In this document: positions 1 through 9,559 of the stretch, one piece after another | Numbering within the stretch: position 1 is the stretch's first letter | How the letters are laid out: each line of letters starts with the position of its first letter | Assembly (NCBI RefSeq): GCF_019083965.1 | Contig: NZ_JAHRCY010000001.1 | Span: 434,001 to 498,000 of the forward strand | Reading direction: 5' to 3' | Length of the DNA: 64,000 bases | DNA from: Catellatospora tritici | Lineage (GTDB): Bacteria > Actinomycetota > Actinomycetes > Mycobacteriales > Micromonosporaceae | Notes under the pieces: model-generated | What the model was told of the DNA's origin: nothing | Databases searched by the model: none | The model's input: only the letters and a program-made list of their open reading frames with translations | Position numbers and translations under genes: made by a program

Positions 1-3000
1 GGTCCAGCGGGAGACGTTCTCCTTGCCCCACGCACCGCCTTCCGCCGCTGTCGTGCCCGGCACGAACCGTTCGGGAACGGTGGCGACCTGGCAGTTACGG
101 GCGCAGACCGGCTTGTAGGTCAGGGTCTTGGGCGGCGCGTCGGGCGCCCCCGTCTTGAACGGCACGTCCTCGACGGCGTTCGCGGCGTCGAAGTTCCGCT
201 CCCAGGAGACCGCCCTGGTCCACAGACCGTTCCTGTTCGTCGAATAGTTGGGCGGGCCCTCCTTGCCGCCCGCCGCGTTGGGCTCGCAGCAGAAGCCGCC
301 GCCGGACGGCGCCGCGTGCATGATCGCGCGCTCCGGCGTGAGTTTCTGCCACCACTTGCCGGCACCGTGCCGATCGAAGTAGGCGACGGTGGTGCGGCTC
401 ATGTGCTTGGCGGCCTCGGTGTTGCGCAGTTTGTTGGCCTCTGCCAGGTACGAGCGCCCGCGGAACATCGCGCCGTTGAACAGGCCCGACAGCGCTGAGA
501 AGAAGCTGCGGCCGGCCTCGGCGCCGTCGTCCATGGTGAACCGCTGGCCCGACGGGTCGGCGTTGAGCACCGGGTTGTTGCCGCCGTACGAGTACCCGCT
601 GAGCTGCTCGGGCTTCTGCGCGTCGAAGAACGGGTCGACCGTGACGAACCGGCCGGTGTCCGGATCGTACTGTCGCACCCCGATCAGGGTCAGCCCGGTC
701 GTGGTGTCCATCGGCTTGTTGAGGAAGCCGTGGTTGTCCGGTGCCGCGACCGCCGCCCCGCGCGGGGCGCCGTATGGCGTGTACTGCCGGAACGTCGGCG
801 TCTGCGCGGTCGCGTCGAGGTAGATCGTCGGGGTGTCGTGCTTGTCGGGGATGGCGAACTGGTACGCGTTGGTCGCCGTCCCGGTCCGCACCACGTTCCC
901 GCCGCCGGGCAGCCCGTAGTAGCGGTTACCGGTCACCGCCTGGGTCGAGGTGTTCAGCGTCAGCTGCTGCGCACCGAGGTAGAGGACGTTCTTGCCCGGG
1001 TTGCGCTGCACCAGGACACGGCCGTCGGCGTCGTAGACGTAGCTGGAGTCGCCGCCCGTGCTGCCCGTGATGCTGAGCAGCCGGTTCTCCTCGCCGTAGT
1101 GGAACACCTGGCTGCCGCTGCCGGCGTTGCGGGTGGCCATGTTGCCGGCCGCGTCGTAGGTGTAGGAGGTGCCACCGGTCGCCCCACCGGTGGTCGTGGT
1201 GCTGGTCAGCGTGTGCGGCTGCCCGGCCCCGTTGCCGTTGTAGGCGTACGCCGTGGTGATGTCGCTGCTCGGCCCACCGGTGATGGCGTGTCGCACCTGC
1301 TGGTCACGGTCACCCCGGTTGTTGATGGACCAGGTGGTCCAGTAGGCCGAACTCGTCCCGAACCCACTCGCGACCTGGGCGTGGCTGGCGGTCGTGGGCA
1401 CGGCCGCGCAGCTGTCGGTCGCGGTCCACGCACCGACGAGCTGGATCAGGTCGTCGTAGTCGAAGCACTGCGTCTCCGACTGGCTGCCAAGCCGGGTCGA
1501 GACCTGACGGAGCAGGTTGCTCGCATCGTCGTAGTAGTAGGCCTCCTCGTTGACCGCCGCGCTGCCCGTCGACCGGGTGATCAGCTGGTTGGTGAGGTTG
1601 CCGGTGTGCGGGTCCCACGTGTTGGTTACGTAGGCCAGGTTGGTGCCGGCGCCGAGCGTCTGCTGGGTGACCCGACCGAACGCGTCGTACAGGGTGCCCT
1701 GGGAGTATCCGGTGAGCCCGCCCAGCGTGTTGGCCAGGTCGAGCGCGCTGGAGTAGCCGTGCAGCACCGTCTCGGCCGGCAGGCCGCCGCCTGCCTGGTA
1801 GATGTCCTTGAGCGGCAGACCGGTGGTGGCGGTGTAGATCTGGCTGAACGTGTACGTGCCGGCCAGGGCGCCTTCCACCGACGGGATCGTGTACGTGACC
1901 CCGGTGGACGAACCGAAGACGTTGAAGTTGTTCTGCTGCGTGACGTAGGCGTTGCCGCCGTCGTACACGGTCGTCGTGGTCAACTTGCCCTTCGGGTACG
2001 CCATACCCACGACGGCGTTGTTCAAGTTGTCGTAGACCCAGCTCGCCATCAGCTTGTTCGGCGCCTGAGCGGCGACCGTCGAGGCGTACTCGGCGATCTT
2101 GCGGTTCACCGCGTCGTACGTGAACGACGTCGTCTTGCCCAGCGCGTCGGTCTGCTGGACCATGTTGCCGTTGCCGTCGTACCGGATGTCGCTGACCTGC
2201 CCGGCGTCGGCGTCGGTCTTCGACGTGACCTGGCCCATCAGGTTGTAGGTCGACGTCCAGACCGGGCCGTTGACGCCCTGGGTGACGGTCGTCTGGTTGC
2301 CGTGGCTGTCGAAGGTGTAGGTGACCGGCTCGATCGTGCCGCCGGTCACGCTGAAGATCCCGGTGAACGTGTCAGCGGGCGTGTTGAGCGTGGGCGGAAC
2401 CGAGTAGCGGTCGAGTTCGACGGTGCGGCCCACGGTGTCGGTGACCTTCGCCGACACGAGGCCGCCGGCCGGCGGGATGACGATCTCCCGGTCGCCGTTG
2501 AACACGGTGGTCTTGTGCGAGACTTCGACGCCGTTCTTCAGTGCCCGGGTGATGACCGCCCGGCCGAGGCCGTCGTAGACGTACTCCTCCTGGTCGGAGA
2601 CGACCGAGACCGGGTTGAGCGCAGCCGGCGACACCAGGGTGGTGTTGGGCGCCGTGGCCGGGTCCCACCAACTGTTGTACTTGCGGGTCGTCCAGCCCCG
2701 GCTGTCGTAGAACGTGTCGGTGACGACTCGGCCGCCCTGCGGCGTCATCGACTGGGTCTGGCGCGTACGCAGCAGCGCGTCGTAGATCAACGTCGAGGTC
2801 TGGTACCCCGACGAGTCGTTCAGCTTCTGCGTCGTGGCCGACGACGTGCCGTTGTTGGCGATGACGTAGGTGAACTTGTAGTTAGCGGGCAGCGTCGTGG
2901 CGCGGGAGTGGTTCCACACCGCGGCCAGCCTGCCCAGCGCGTCCCACTTCTGCGTGGTGACGATCCCGTTGATGTCGGTGGTGGTCAGCGTCGAGCCGCG

Positions 3001-6000
3001 GCCGGTCGCCTGGGCGCTGTAGGTCGTCTGGCCCAGGGCGTTGGTGATCGACATCCCCGTGGTGAGGCCGATCGAGTTCATCGTGTACGCCGTCGAAGTC
3101 TTGTTGGCGTTGCCGTCGTACTCGTCGATCTTGCGGCCGTAGGAGTCGTACGTGGTGCGGCTGGTCGTCTTGTAGACGTACGCGCCGGCCGTGTAGTCGC
3201 TGGCCTGCCGCCCCATCGTCACCGTGCCCAGGGTCGGCGCGGCCGTCTGCGGGAAGGTGGTGTTCCAGGTGATGTCGTCGTAGAAGGTGATGTTGTCGGA
3301 GATGACCTGCGCGGGGCGGTTCACCGAGGTCGGCGCGGTCAGTGTGTTGACCGAGCCCGGCGCCGAGGGGTTCGCGCCGGCCGTGAAGCCGCCGCAAGCC
3401 ACCGCCAGGACCTCCACCTCGCTGGCGAGGACGAGGTTCTTGGTGGTGTTCGCCGGGGCGTACGCCGTCCTGGTGCACTTGTCGTAGGCCGGGTCCACCG
3501 GCACCGTGTGGCTGTAGGAGTACAGGACCATGCCGAACGTCGGCGAGGTGACCACCTGGTCGAAGGTGTCGTCGGTCTGCGTGTACTTCCAGACGGTGCT
3601 GCCGGAGCTCGTCACCGCCTGCCGGGTGAACGACTCCACCTGCTGCACCTTGTGGGCGGTCTGGGCCGAGAGGCCGGTCCGGGTGCGGGTCGCCGACGCG
3701 CCGGAGACCCAGTAGGACGTGATGGTCGAGTGGTCGACCGGACCGTCCTCACCCAGGTACGCCGTCACCTCGAGCGCCTTGCCGGCCAACTCCTCGACGT
3801 CCTCGTGCACGCCGCCCTGCGAGTCGGTGAGGTTGACCACCGTGGTGTTGTTGTTCTTCGACATGCCCCGGTAGAAGACCGTCTCGGACTGAGAGCGCCG
3901 GTCGTTGACGCCGTCACCGCCGAGCGTCTTGACCTTGCCGTATCCGCGGAACTGGCCGTAGGTGCGGTACTTCTCCTTGACGACCTCGTTCTCGTCGTAG
4001 TGCCAGGCCGCGCCGCCGAGGTAGCTGTAGGAGGTGGCCTTGGCGGGGGCACCGCCGGTCGGGTCGGACTCGGTGACCTTGGTGACCACGAACTTGTTGA
4101 ACCAGTCGGTGATCGGGTTCGTGTAGCCCGGCGGCGTCCACGACACTGGATAGCACGACGAGGTGTTCGTCGCCGCCGGGGTCGTCACCGGCGCCGTGCA
4201 CGGATTCGGCAGGCCGTAGCTGACGGTGATCTGCGAACCGGCCTCGGTGGTGATGCCCTGGATGCGGTACTTGTAGAAGGCCGGAAGCCCGTCGCTGACG
4301 GTGTCGACCCGGTTCTGCAGCTGCACCGCCGTGAAGGAGGTCGCCGGCAACACGATCGACGGCGTGCTGCCGACGCTCGTGTCCGAACCCGTATGCGTGA
4401 TCGACGACAGCCACAGGGTCGGCGAGGTGCCATCCCCGGTCGGCGGGATGGTGTGGGTGAACGCGTACGTGTCCAGCGGCACGTACTGCGCCGACCCGAG
4501 CGACCACTGCTGCGACACGATCGAGGTCAGGCGTACCGTCGAGAAGAAGGCCGGGGACCACGAAGTGCAGGTGGCGCCAGAGGCGCAGATCAGGTCGAAC
4601 GGGACGTCCGGCCAGTTGCCCTTGTTGGCGGAGTTCAGCGGCTGGCAGGTGCCGCTGACGCAGCGGTCGCCGGTGTTGAACTTCAGCTGGTTGGCCACGG
4701 TGCCGTAGGCGTTGCCGTCGGTGAAGCCGTAGTCGATGTGGTCCAGGTGGCTGTCGCGCACGTAGGACGTCATGGTGGCGCCCTTGTTGCGACCGTAGAA
4801 GTTCGTGTCCTGCTTGTAGTAGTACGCCATCGCGTTGCCGTGGATGTCCTTGACGTAGTCGAGGTTCCAGCGGTAGGCCATGGTGCACCAGGACTGCGAC
4901 CAGGTGGCGTTGTAGCAGGGATCGGTGAACGTCGTCCCGTTCGGGCTGTGCGCCGAGAACACCGGGATCGAGTCGACCGAGTTCGTCGGGGTCTTGCCCG
5001 AGGTCCATCCGGGCAGGCGGTTCAGCCCGAACGAGTACACGGTGCCGGAGCGGTCGGTGACGGTCCAGTACTCGTGGTTGTAGGTCGGGGTCCCGTTGTC
5101 GCCGCCGTTGGTGACGCGCTTGACCACCGCGCCGTCATCAGCCTCCGGCTTCCACACCTGCTTGGTCGCGTCCCAGACCAGGGCCGTCGAAGAGCCGTTG
5201 AGCGACAGGGTCAGGATCGGCCCGTTGTAGCACTGGTCGTAGGTCGAGACCGGCGCCGCGGTGCCCTCGGGCTTGTCCGAACAGGACAGGAAGGTCTGCT
5301 CGATGTACGAGCGCGGGGTGCTCCAGCCCTCGCCGGCCCAGTTCGCCTGCGCCTGCGTGGAGGCGGTCTGCCCGTCGGTGGCCGAGGAGTCATAGCCCAG
5401 CTTGATCTGCGGCAGCAGTGACGACGGACCCTGCGCGGTCGCGAGCGGGTAGGTGTAGGTGAAGTTGCCCGTCGACGAGCCACCGGCCCAGCTGCCGGAC
5501 GGCTTGAGGTCGGTGGCCGCGTAGGTGCCACCGGCCCCGCCCTCCTCGCCGGCGTCGGCGGCGGCCGCGAGCACGAGCGTCTGGCCGATGGGCTGAATCG
5601 GCGTGGCGGTCATGCCGAGCACGCTCGCCAGCTCCGGCGAGGTAGTCGCCGGAGCTGCGGCGGGCACCGCGACCTGCGCCGCGACAGTGGCGGCCTTGGC
5701 GTCGTTGCGAGAGGCCAGCCGAGTGGCCCGCCTGCAGGCGGCGACCTGGGGGGTCGTGAGGATGCAGGACGGGTACTGGACCAGGCGCAGCCGGGAACCG
5801 TAGTTGCCGCCGATCGCCTGCGACCAGGCACCGTAGTCGACACCGATCTCGGCCGGGCCGGATCCGGTGCCGGTCACCGTGAACAGGACGCCTTGGACCC
5901 CGGCAGCCTCGGTGCGGGCCCGGTCGACGACCTGGACGCTGACAGCCGACGGTCCGGTGTAGGCCAAGCCTGCCGCGGCGGCGACAGAGCGGGCCCAGAC

Positions 6001-6327
6001 GGGCGTACCCGTTGCGGCGACGCGTGCACCGGTGCGGGCACCGGCCGCCGGCGCCGCGAGGGTCGCGGTGCCGGATGCGGCAGCGGGCCAGGCGGTCTTG
6101 GTCGGAGTGAACGACTTCGCTGCGGCGTCGGCCGGTGGGCTGAAGTGGGACGGCACGGCCTTGACATCGCGCACCGCGGGCACCTGCCCGGTCGCGGGTG
6201 CGGCGTTCGGCTTGGGCGGTTTGGCCACCGCCACCCCGGTGATGCTGATCGCCACCACTGTGGCCAGGCCGATCACCGCCGCAGGGCGCCATGCCCTGCG
6301 CAGCGTCAAACCCTTCCGTCTGTACAT
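1..6327 (-). CDS. Secreted RHS/YD-repeat protein, polymorphic-toxin type (C-terminus cut by window edge)
   Basis: The frame is open from an ATG at 6327 to base 1, giving 2109 codons and no stop. A Sec signal peptide is clear: basic start (MYRRKGLTLRR), hydrophobic core, likely cleavage after VAVA near residue 35. Around residue 300 there is an SpvB/TcdB-like stretch (GPSSLLPQIKLGYDSS). From about residue 1050 come many YD/RHS repeats (YDSYGRKIDEYDG, YDGNGNMVQQTDALG). The core ends near residues 1880-1925 with the family hallmark YDPDTGRFVTVDP...SGYSYGGNNPVLNADPSG. The last 183 visible residues, after that boundary, match no family I know; they contain CC and CARNC cysteines and continue off the window. 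In RHS toxins this tip is the variable effector. An ATG 12 bases upstream (6339) is in frame; 6327 is preferred because GGGG sits 6 bases before it. Whether an immunity gene follows lies outside the window. Confidence 0.93.
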   Translation of the reverse strand, partial: MYRRKGLTLRRAWRPAAVIGLATVVAISITGVAVAKPPKPNAAPATGQVPAVRDVKAVPSHFSPPADAAAKSFTPTKTAWPAAASGTATLAAPAAGARTGARVAATGTPVWARSVAAAAGLAYTGPSAVSVQVVDRARTEAAGVQGVLFTVTGTGSGPAEIGVDYGAWSQAIGGNYGSRLRLVQYPSCILTTPQVAACRRATRLASRNDAKAATVAAQVAVPAAAPATTSPELASVLGMTATPIQPIGQTLVLAAAADAGEEGGAGGTYAATDLKPSGSWAGGSSTGNFTYTYPLATAQGPSSLLPQIKLGYDSSATDGQTASTQAQANWAGEGWSTPRSYIEQTFLSCSDKPEGTAAPVSTYDQCYNGPILTLSLNGSSTALVWDATKQVWKPEADDGAVVKRVTNGGDNGTPTYNHEYWTVTDRSGTVYSFGLNRLPGWTSGKTPTNSVDSIPVFSAHSPNGTTFTDPCYNATWSQSWCTMAYRWNLDYVKDIHGNAMAYYYKQDTNFYGRNKGATMTSYVRDSHLDHIDYGFTDGNAYGTVANQLKFNTGDRCVSGTCQPLNSANKGNWPDVPFDLICASGATCTSWSPAFFSTVRLTSIVSQQWSLGSAQYVPLDTYAFTHTIPPTGDGTSPTLWLSSITHTGSDTSVGSTPSIVLPATSFTAVQLQNRVDTVSDGLPAFYKYRIQGITTEAGSQITVSYGLPNPCTAPVTTPAATNTSSCYPVSWTPPGYTNPITDWFNKFVVTKVTESDPTGGAPAKATSYSYLGGAAWHYDENEVVKEKYRTYGQFRGYGKVKTLGGDGVNDRRSQSETVFYRGMSKNNNTTVVNLTDSQGGVHEDVEELAGKALEVTAYLGEDGPVDHSTITSYWVSGASATRTRTGLSAQTAHKVQQVESFTRQAVTSSGSTVWKYTQTDDTFDQVVTSPTFGMVLYSYSHTVPVDPAYDKCTRTAYAPANTTKNLVLASEVEVLAVACGGFTAGANPSAPGSVNTLTAPTSVNRPAQVISDNITFYDDITWNTTFPQTAAPTLGTVTMGRQASDYTAGAYVYKTTSRTTYDSYGRKIDEYDGNANKTSTAYTMNSIGLTTGMSITNALGQTTYSAQATGRGSTLTTTDINGIVTTQKWDALGRLAAVWNHSRATTLPANYKFTYVIANNGTSSATTQKLNDSSGYQTSTLIYDALLRTRQTQSMTPQGGRVVTDTFYDSRGWTTRKYNSWWDPATAPNTTLVSPAALNPVSVVSDQEEYVYDGLGRAVITRALKNGVEVSHKTTVFNGDREIVIPPAGGLVSAKVTDTVGRTVELDRYSVPPTLNTPADTFTGIFSVTGGTIEPVTYTFDSHGNQTTVTQGVNGPVWTSTYNLMGQVTSKTDADAGQVSDIRYDGNGNMVQQTDALGKTTSFTYDAVNRKIAEYASTVAAQAPNKLMASWVYDNLNNAVVGMAYPKGKLTTTTVYDGGNAYVTQQNNFNVFGSSTGVTYTIPSVEGALAGTYTFSQIYTATTGLPLKDIYQAGGGLPAETVLHGYSSALDLANTLGGLTGYSQGTLYDAFGRVTQQTLGAGTNLAYVTNTWDPHTGNLTNQLITRSTGSAAVNEEAYYYDDASNLLRQVSTRLGSQSETQCFDYDDLIQLVGAWTATDSCAAVPTTASHAQVASGFGTSSAYWTTWSINNRGDRDQQVRHAITGGPSSDITTAYAYNGNGAGQPHTLTSTTTTGGATGGTSYTYDAAGNMATRNAGSGSQVFHYGEENRLLSITGSTGGDSSYVYDADGRVLVQRNPGKNVLYLGAQQLTLNTSTQAVTGNRYYGLPGGGNVVRTGTATNAYQFAIPDKHDTPTIYLDATAQTPTFRQYTPYGAPRGAAVAAPDNHGFLNKPMDTTTGLTLIGVRQYDPDTGRFVTVDPFFDAQKPEQLSGYSYGGNNPVLNADPSGQRFTMDDGAEAGRSFFSALSGLFNGAMFRGRSYLAEANKLRNTEAAKHMSRTTVAYFDRHGAGKWWQKLTPERAIMHAAPSGGGFCCEPNAAGGKEGPPNYSTNRNGLWTRAVSWERNFDAANAVEDVPFKTGAPDAPPKTLTYKPVCARNCQVATVPERFVPGTTAAEGGAWGKENVSRWT

Positions 6328-6563
6328 GTCAATCCCCATCGGTCGCCACTGGTTCTCGTATGTGGACGGAACACTCCCCGTCAACGGCGGCGACAGAATG
6401 ACATGGACGATCGCGCTTCCGCTGACCCGTCCGATGACCTTGAAATCTCATTTCGGTAACGGCTGCCGCCTGGCGCACCGGTCGACAAAGAATCGGCCGC
6501 GGGGTGTAATGGCGGGCGCTGTGGCGGGACCTACTGGCATCACCGCTCTTCCAGGAGGTTGTC

Positions 6564-7931
6564 ATGCGGTCGGACACATCGCTGGCCCGAGGCGCGCTCG
6601 CGGGCGACCGGGACGCCTTCGAACGGCTCTACCGGCAGTACCGGCCGGGGTTGCTGGCATTCGTGGTCCGGCAGGTCGGCGACCGGCACACGGCCGAGGA
6701 CGTGGTGCAGGAGACGTTCCTGGTCGCCTGGCGGGATCTGGACAAGCTGCGCGACCCGGCGGCGCTGAAGACGTGGCTGTTCTCGATCGCGTACCGGCGG
6801 GCGATGTCGGCGGCGGGGCGGGTGTCGCCGGGGCCGCTGCCGGAGGAGCTGCTCGCCGACGACGACCGGGCCCGGCGGCCGGAGTTCGCGGCCGAGCAGC
6901 GTGAGGCGTACGAGCTGGTCTGGAACGCCGCACACGCACTGGAGCCGCGCCAGCGGGCGGTGCTGGAGCTGACGCTGCGCTGGGACCTGTCCAGCCGCGA
7001 GGTCGGCGAGGTGCTGGGCGTCGGCTCGGCGCACGCGGCGGTGCTGGTGCACCGCTCCCGTAAGGCGCTGGGCAGCGCGGTGCGCACCATGCTGGTCGCC
7101 CGCCAGCACGGGCGCTGCGCCGGGCTGGACGCGATCGCCCCGGGGCACCGGCGACTGAACGCCCGCGAGCGCGGCCGGGTGGACCGGCACATCAACCAGT
7201 GCGAGCACTGCCGTCGGCTGCGCACCAAGGTCAGCGCGTACGCGGTGCTGGGGTTGCTGTTCACCGTGGGCATGGTCCGGTCGACCGGTGGCGCGGGGCG
7301 CCGGTGGGCACTGCGGCTGGCCGGTGTGGTGACGGCCGCGTCGGTACTGGCGGCCGGCGTGTACGTGCTGATGCCGCCCGGCGGCGGTGAGGCGGACAGC
7401 GCGGCACGGCCGCCGGGCGCCGCGGCGGCGGTGTCGCCCGACCCGGCCGCGACGGCCACGACCGGCGCTGCGCCCTCGACCTCGGCCTCGCCGTCGGGCT
7501 CGCCCTCCCCCGCGCCGTCGGCCTCGCCCAAGCCGACGCCCCGGGCCCCGCAGACGCCGGAGGAGCAGATCCTGGCGCTGGTCAACACCGAGCGCAAGAA
7601 GGTCGGCTGCGGGCCGGTGCACGCCGACGCGCGGCTGGCCAAGGCGGCCCGGCTGCACAGCGAGGACATGGCGAAGCGGGCCTACTTCTCCCACGACACC
7701 CCGGAGGGCGTCTCGCCGTGGGACCGGGCCAAGGCGCAGGGGTACACCCAGCCGTCGGCGGAGAACATCGCGGCGGGCAACTCCACCGCCAAGGCCACGA
7801 TGCAGCAGTGGATGAACTCCAAGGGCCACCGCGCCAACATCCTGAACTGCTCGTCCAAGGCGATGGGCGTGGGACGGGCCACGGGCGGGCCGTACCGGTA
7901 CTACTGGACCCAGATGTTCGGTTTCCGCTGA
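6564..7931 (+). CDS. ECF sigma factor fused to zinc-finger anti-sigma motif, membrane anchor and extracellular CAP domain
   Basis: A 455-residue protein with a strong site (AGGAGG at 6553-6558) before the ATG. Region 2 of an ECF sigma factor spans about residues 17-82 (AEDVVQETFLVAWRDLD) and region 4 about 118-172 (RQRAVLEL, then a helix-turn-helix). Next is a zinc anti-sigma-type motif H209-x3-C213-x2-C216. Hydrophobic stretches follow at about 224-238 and 251-270, then a Pro/Ser/Ala linker rich in SPSPAP (about 275-332). Residues 333-455 are a YkwD-like CAP domain: HSEDMA (H366), FSHDTPEG (H377), SAENIAAG, WMNSKGHRANILN (H422), GVG. The order implies a membrane-tethered regulator with the sigma part inside and CAP outside. 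ECF groups with membrane-spanning C-terminal extensions are known; a CAP domain as the outside module is the unusual part. It is divergent from the RHS gene. Target genes are unknown. Confidence 0.9.
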   Translation: MRSDTSLARGALAGDRDAFERLYRQYRPGLLAFVVRQVGDRHTAEDVVQETFLVAWRDLDKLRDPAALKTWLFSIAYRRAMSAAGRVSPGPLPEELLADDDRARRPEFAAEQREAYELVWNAAHALEPRQRAVLELTLRWDLSSREVGEVLGVGSAHAAVLVHRSRKALGSAVRTMLVARQHGRCAGLDAIAPGHRRLNARERGRVDRHINQCEHCRRLRTKVSAYAVLGLLFTVGMVRSTGGAGRRWALRLAGVVTAASVLAAGVYVLMPPGGGEADSAARPPGAAAAVSPDPAATATTGAAPSTSASPSGSPSPAPSASPKPTPRAPQTPEEQILALVNTERKKVGCGPVHADARLAKAARLHSEDMAKRAYFSHDTPEGVSPWDRAKAQGYTQPSAENIAAGNSTAKATMQQWMNSKGHRANILNCSSKAMGVGRATGGPYRYYWTQMFGFR

Positions 7932-7998
7932 GCAGTCTCGAACACTGGCATATCGAAAGGGTTGTATTGCTGGACACACCCTCTCTAGCGTAGTCGAG

Positions 7999-8008
7999 AG
8001 AGCGCTCT
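7999..8008. promoter_or_regulatory. Candidate LacI-family operator upstream of GH76 gene
   Basis: The 10-base perfect palindrome AGAGCGCTCT lies 31 bases before the GH76 start. Actinobacterial LacI-family sugar repressors such as CebR bind palindromes centred on AGCGCT, so sugar-dependent repression is plausible. No regulator gene is adjacent; the assignment is inference from the site alone. Confidence 0.4.
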
Positions 8009-8038
8009 TTCCCTGATCCGTCCCTTCAGGAGAGAGTC

Positions 8039-9472
8039 ATGCGAAGATTTCGAACCGCCCTGGTGGCGGCGTTGCTGGCGGCCGTGGCGGTGCTCGGCGC
8101 GCCGGGCGCGGCCTGGGCCGCGACGATCTGCAACAGGTACTGCGACGCGCGCGATCCCGCCCTGTCCCCGGGCGACCGGCAACCGGTGACCGCCGGGGTC
8201 TGGGGCCGCACGATCGTGCTGCACTTCGACGACGCCGACGCCATGGGCTGGGCCAGTATCGGCAACGGCAACCCCGGCGACCACGTGTGGCTGGACCGTT
8301 CCATGGACGGCGGCCGCACCTGGACCGCGGGCAGCAAGCTCGGCGACACCGCGATCCCGACCGGCCAGCACGGCTGGCGGACGCTGATGTACAACGTGGA
8401 CGACTGGGCGGGCCTGGGGGTGGGCGCGCTGCGCGCCTGCGGCAAAGCCGGGGACCGGCCCGAGGTCGCGTGCACGGCCTGGGCCCGCACCACCTGGAAC
8501 GCGGGCAACCGGGCCACCGCCGCCGCGACGGCGCTGATGCAGTTCTACAACCTCGGCACCGGCCTGTTCGACACCACGGGCTGGTGGAACAGCGCCAACG
8601 CGCTCACCGCCGTCATCGACGGCATCCGGGTGACCGGCATGCCCAGCTACCGCTACGCGATCGCGAACACCTACGACAAGAACATCGGCAAGAACCGGGG
8701 GAACTTCACCAACGACTACCTCGACGACACCGGCTGGTGGGGGCTGGCCTGGGTGGCCGCGTACGACGCCACCGGCGACAGCCGCTACCTGAACACGGCC
8801 CGGTTCGACGCCGACTTCATGAACTCCTACTGGGACGGCACCTGCGGCGGCGGCGTGTGGTGGAGCACCGCGCGCACCTACAAGGCCGCCATCGCCAACA
8901 GCCTGTTCCTGCAGCTCAACGCGGCCCTGCACAACCGCATCCCGGGCGACACCGCGTACCTGCAGCGGGCCCGCAGCACGTGGACCTGGATCCAGAACAC
9001 CGGGCTGGTCAACTCGTCGGGGCTGGTCAACGACGGGATCAACCTGTCGACCTGCCGCAACAACGGGTCGACGGCGTGGTCGTACAACCAGGGGGTCCTG
9101 ATCGCGGGGCTGACCGAGCTGAACCGGGCCACCGGGGACGCGTCCCTGCTCACCGCCGCCCGTCGCACCGCCGACGCGGCGACCACGTCGTCGTCGCTCA
9201 ACGTCAACGGCATCCTGCGCGAACCGTGCGAGCCGAACTGCGGCGCCGACGGGCCGACCTTCAAGGGGGTGTTCGCCCGCGGCCTGGTCAAGCTCGACAC
9301 CGCCCTGTCGGGGCGGCCGTACCTGGCCTACCTGCGGCGCAACGCCGACGCGGCGTACGCCGCCGACCGCAACCCGCTCGACGCGTACGGCCTGCGCTGG
9401 GCGGGGCCACTGGACAGCACGGACGCCGCCCGGCAGCAGAGCGCCACCGACCTCATGAACGCCGCCTGGTAA
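8039..9472 (+). CDS. Secreted glycoside hydrolase family 76 (endo-alpha-1,6-mannanase type)
   Basis: 477 residues with a Sec signal peptide ([20 protein letters not shown]...AWA, cleavage near residue 27) and an AGGAGAGAG ribosome site. Residues about 30-140 form an N-terminal beta-rich region ([17 protein letters not shown]). The GH76 (alpha/alpha)6 domain follows: [14 protein letters not shown] with the paired acidic residues D229-D230 that are catalytic in this family, then [15 protein letters not shown] and [12 protein letters not shown]76 enzymes cleave alpha-1,6-mannan backbones, found in fungal walls and in actinobacterial lipoglycans, so the enzyme may feed on fungi or act on mannosylated surface polymers; the substrate cannot be settled here. 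A LacI-type palindrome lies upstream, suggesting carbohydrate control. No carbohydrate-binding module is attached. Confidence 0.92.
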   Translation: MRRFRTALVAALLAAVAVLGAPGAAWAATICNRYCDARDPALSPGDRQPVTAGVWGRTIVLHFDDADAMGWASIGNGNPGDHVWLDRSMDGGRTWTAGSKLGDTAIPTGQHGWRTLMYNVDDWAGLGVGALRACGKAGDRPEVACTAWARTTWNAGNRATAAATALMQFYNLGTGLFDTTGWWNSANALTAVIDGIRVTGMPSYRYAIANTYDKNIGKNRGNFTNDYLDDTGWWGLAWVAAYDATGDSRYLNTARFDADFMNSYWDGTCGGGVWWSTARTYKAAIANSLFLQLNAALHNRIPGDTAYLQRARSTWTWIQNTGLVNSSGLVNDGINLSTCRNNGSTAWSYNQGVLIAGLTELNRATGDASLLTAARRTADAATTSSSLNVNGILREPCEPNCGADGPTFKGVFARGLVKLDTALSGRPYLAYLRRNADAAYAADRNPLDAYGLRWAGPLDSTDAARQQSATDLMNAAW

Positions 9473-9496
9473 CTCCCCCACGCCCCGCCCCGGGAG

Positions 9497-9545
9497 TAAG
9501 GAAGGGCCCCTTCTTATCGCAATGCGAGGTAGAAGGGGCCCTTCC
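9497..9545. repeat. Palindromic intergenic element A, copy 1
   Basis: Perfect 15-bp arms GGAAGGGCCCCTTCT (9500-9514) and AGAAGGGGCCCTTCC (9531-9545) flank a 16-base loop that holds a second small palindrome, TCGCAATGCGA. It lies between the convergent GH76 and methyltransferase genes, where it could also act as a bidirectional terminator. Related copies are at 13484-13534 and 43501-43552. Confidence 0.85.
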
Positions 9546-9559
9546 AAACCGGTTGCAGG

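Noticed and set aside
730..5421. Very long open frame on the plus strand (1563 codons)
   Set aside because: It is the antisense of the RHS gene. Its product is Arg/Val/Gly-rich low-complexity sequence without domains, while the minus strand gives a clean signal peptide and YD repeats.
7470..7560. Tandem repeat array
   Set aside because: Ser/Pro/Ala linker codons inside the sigma-CAP fusion.
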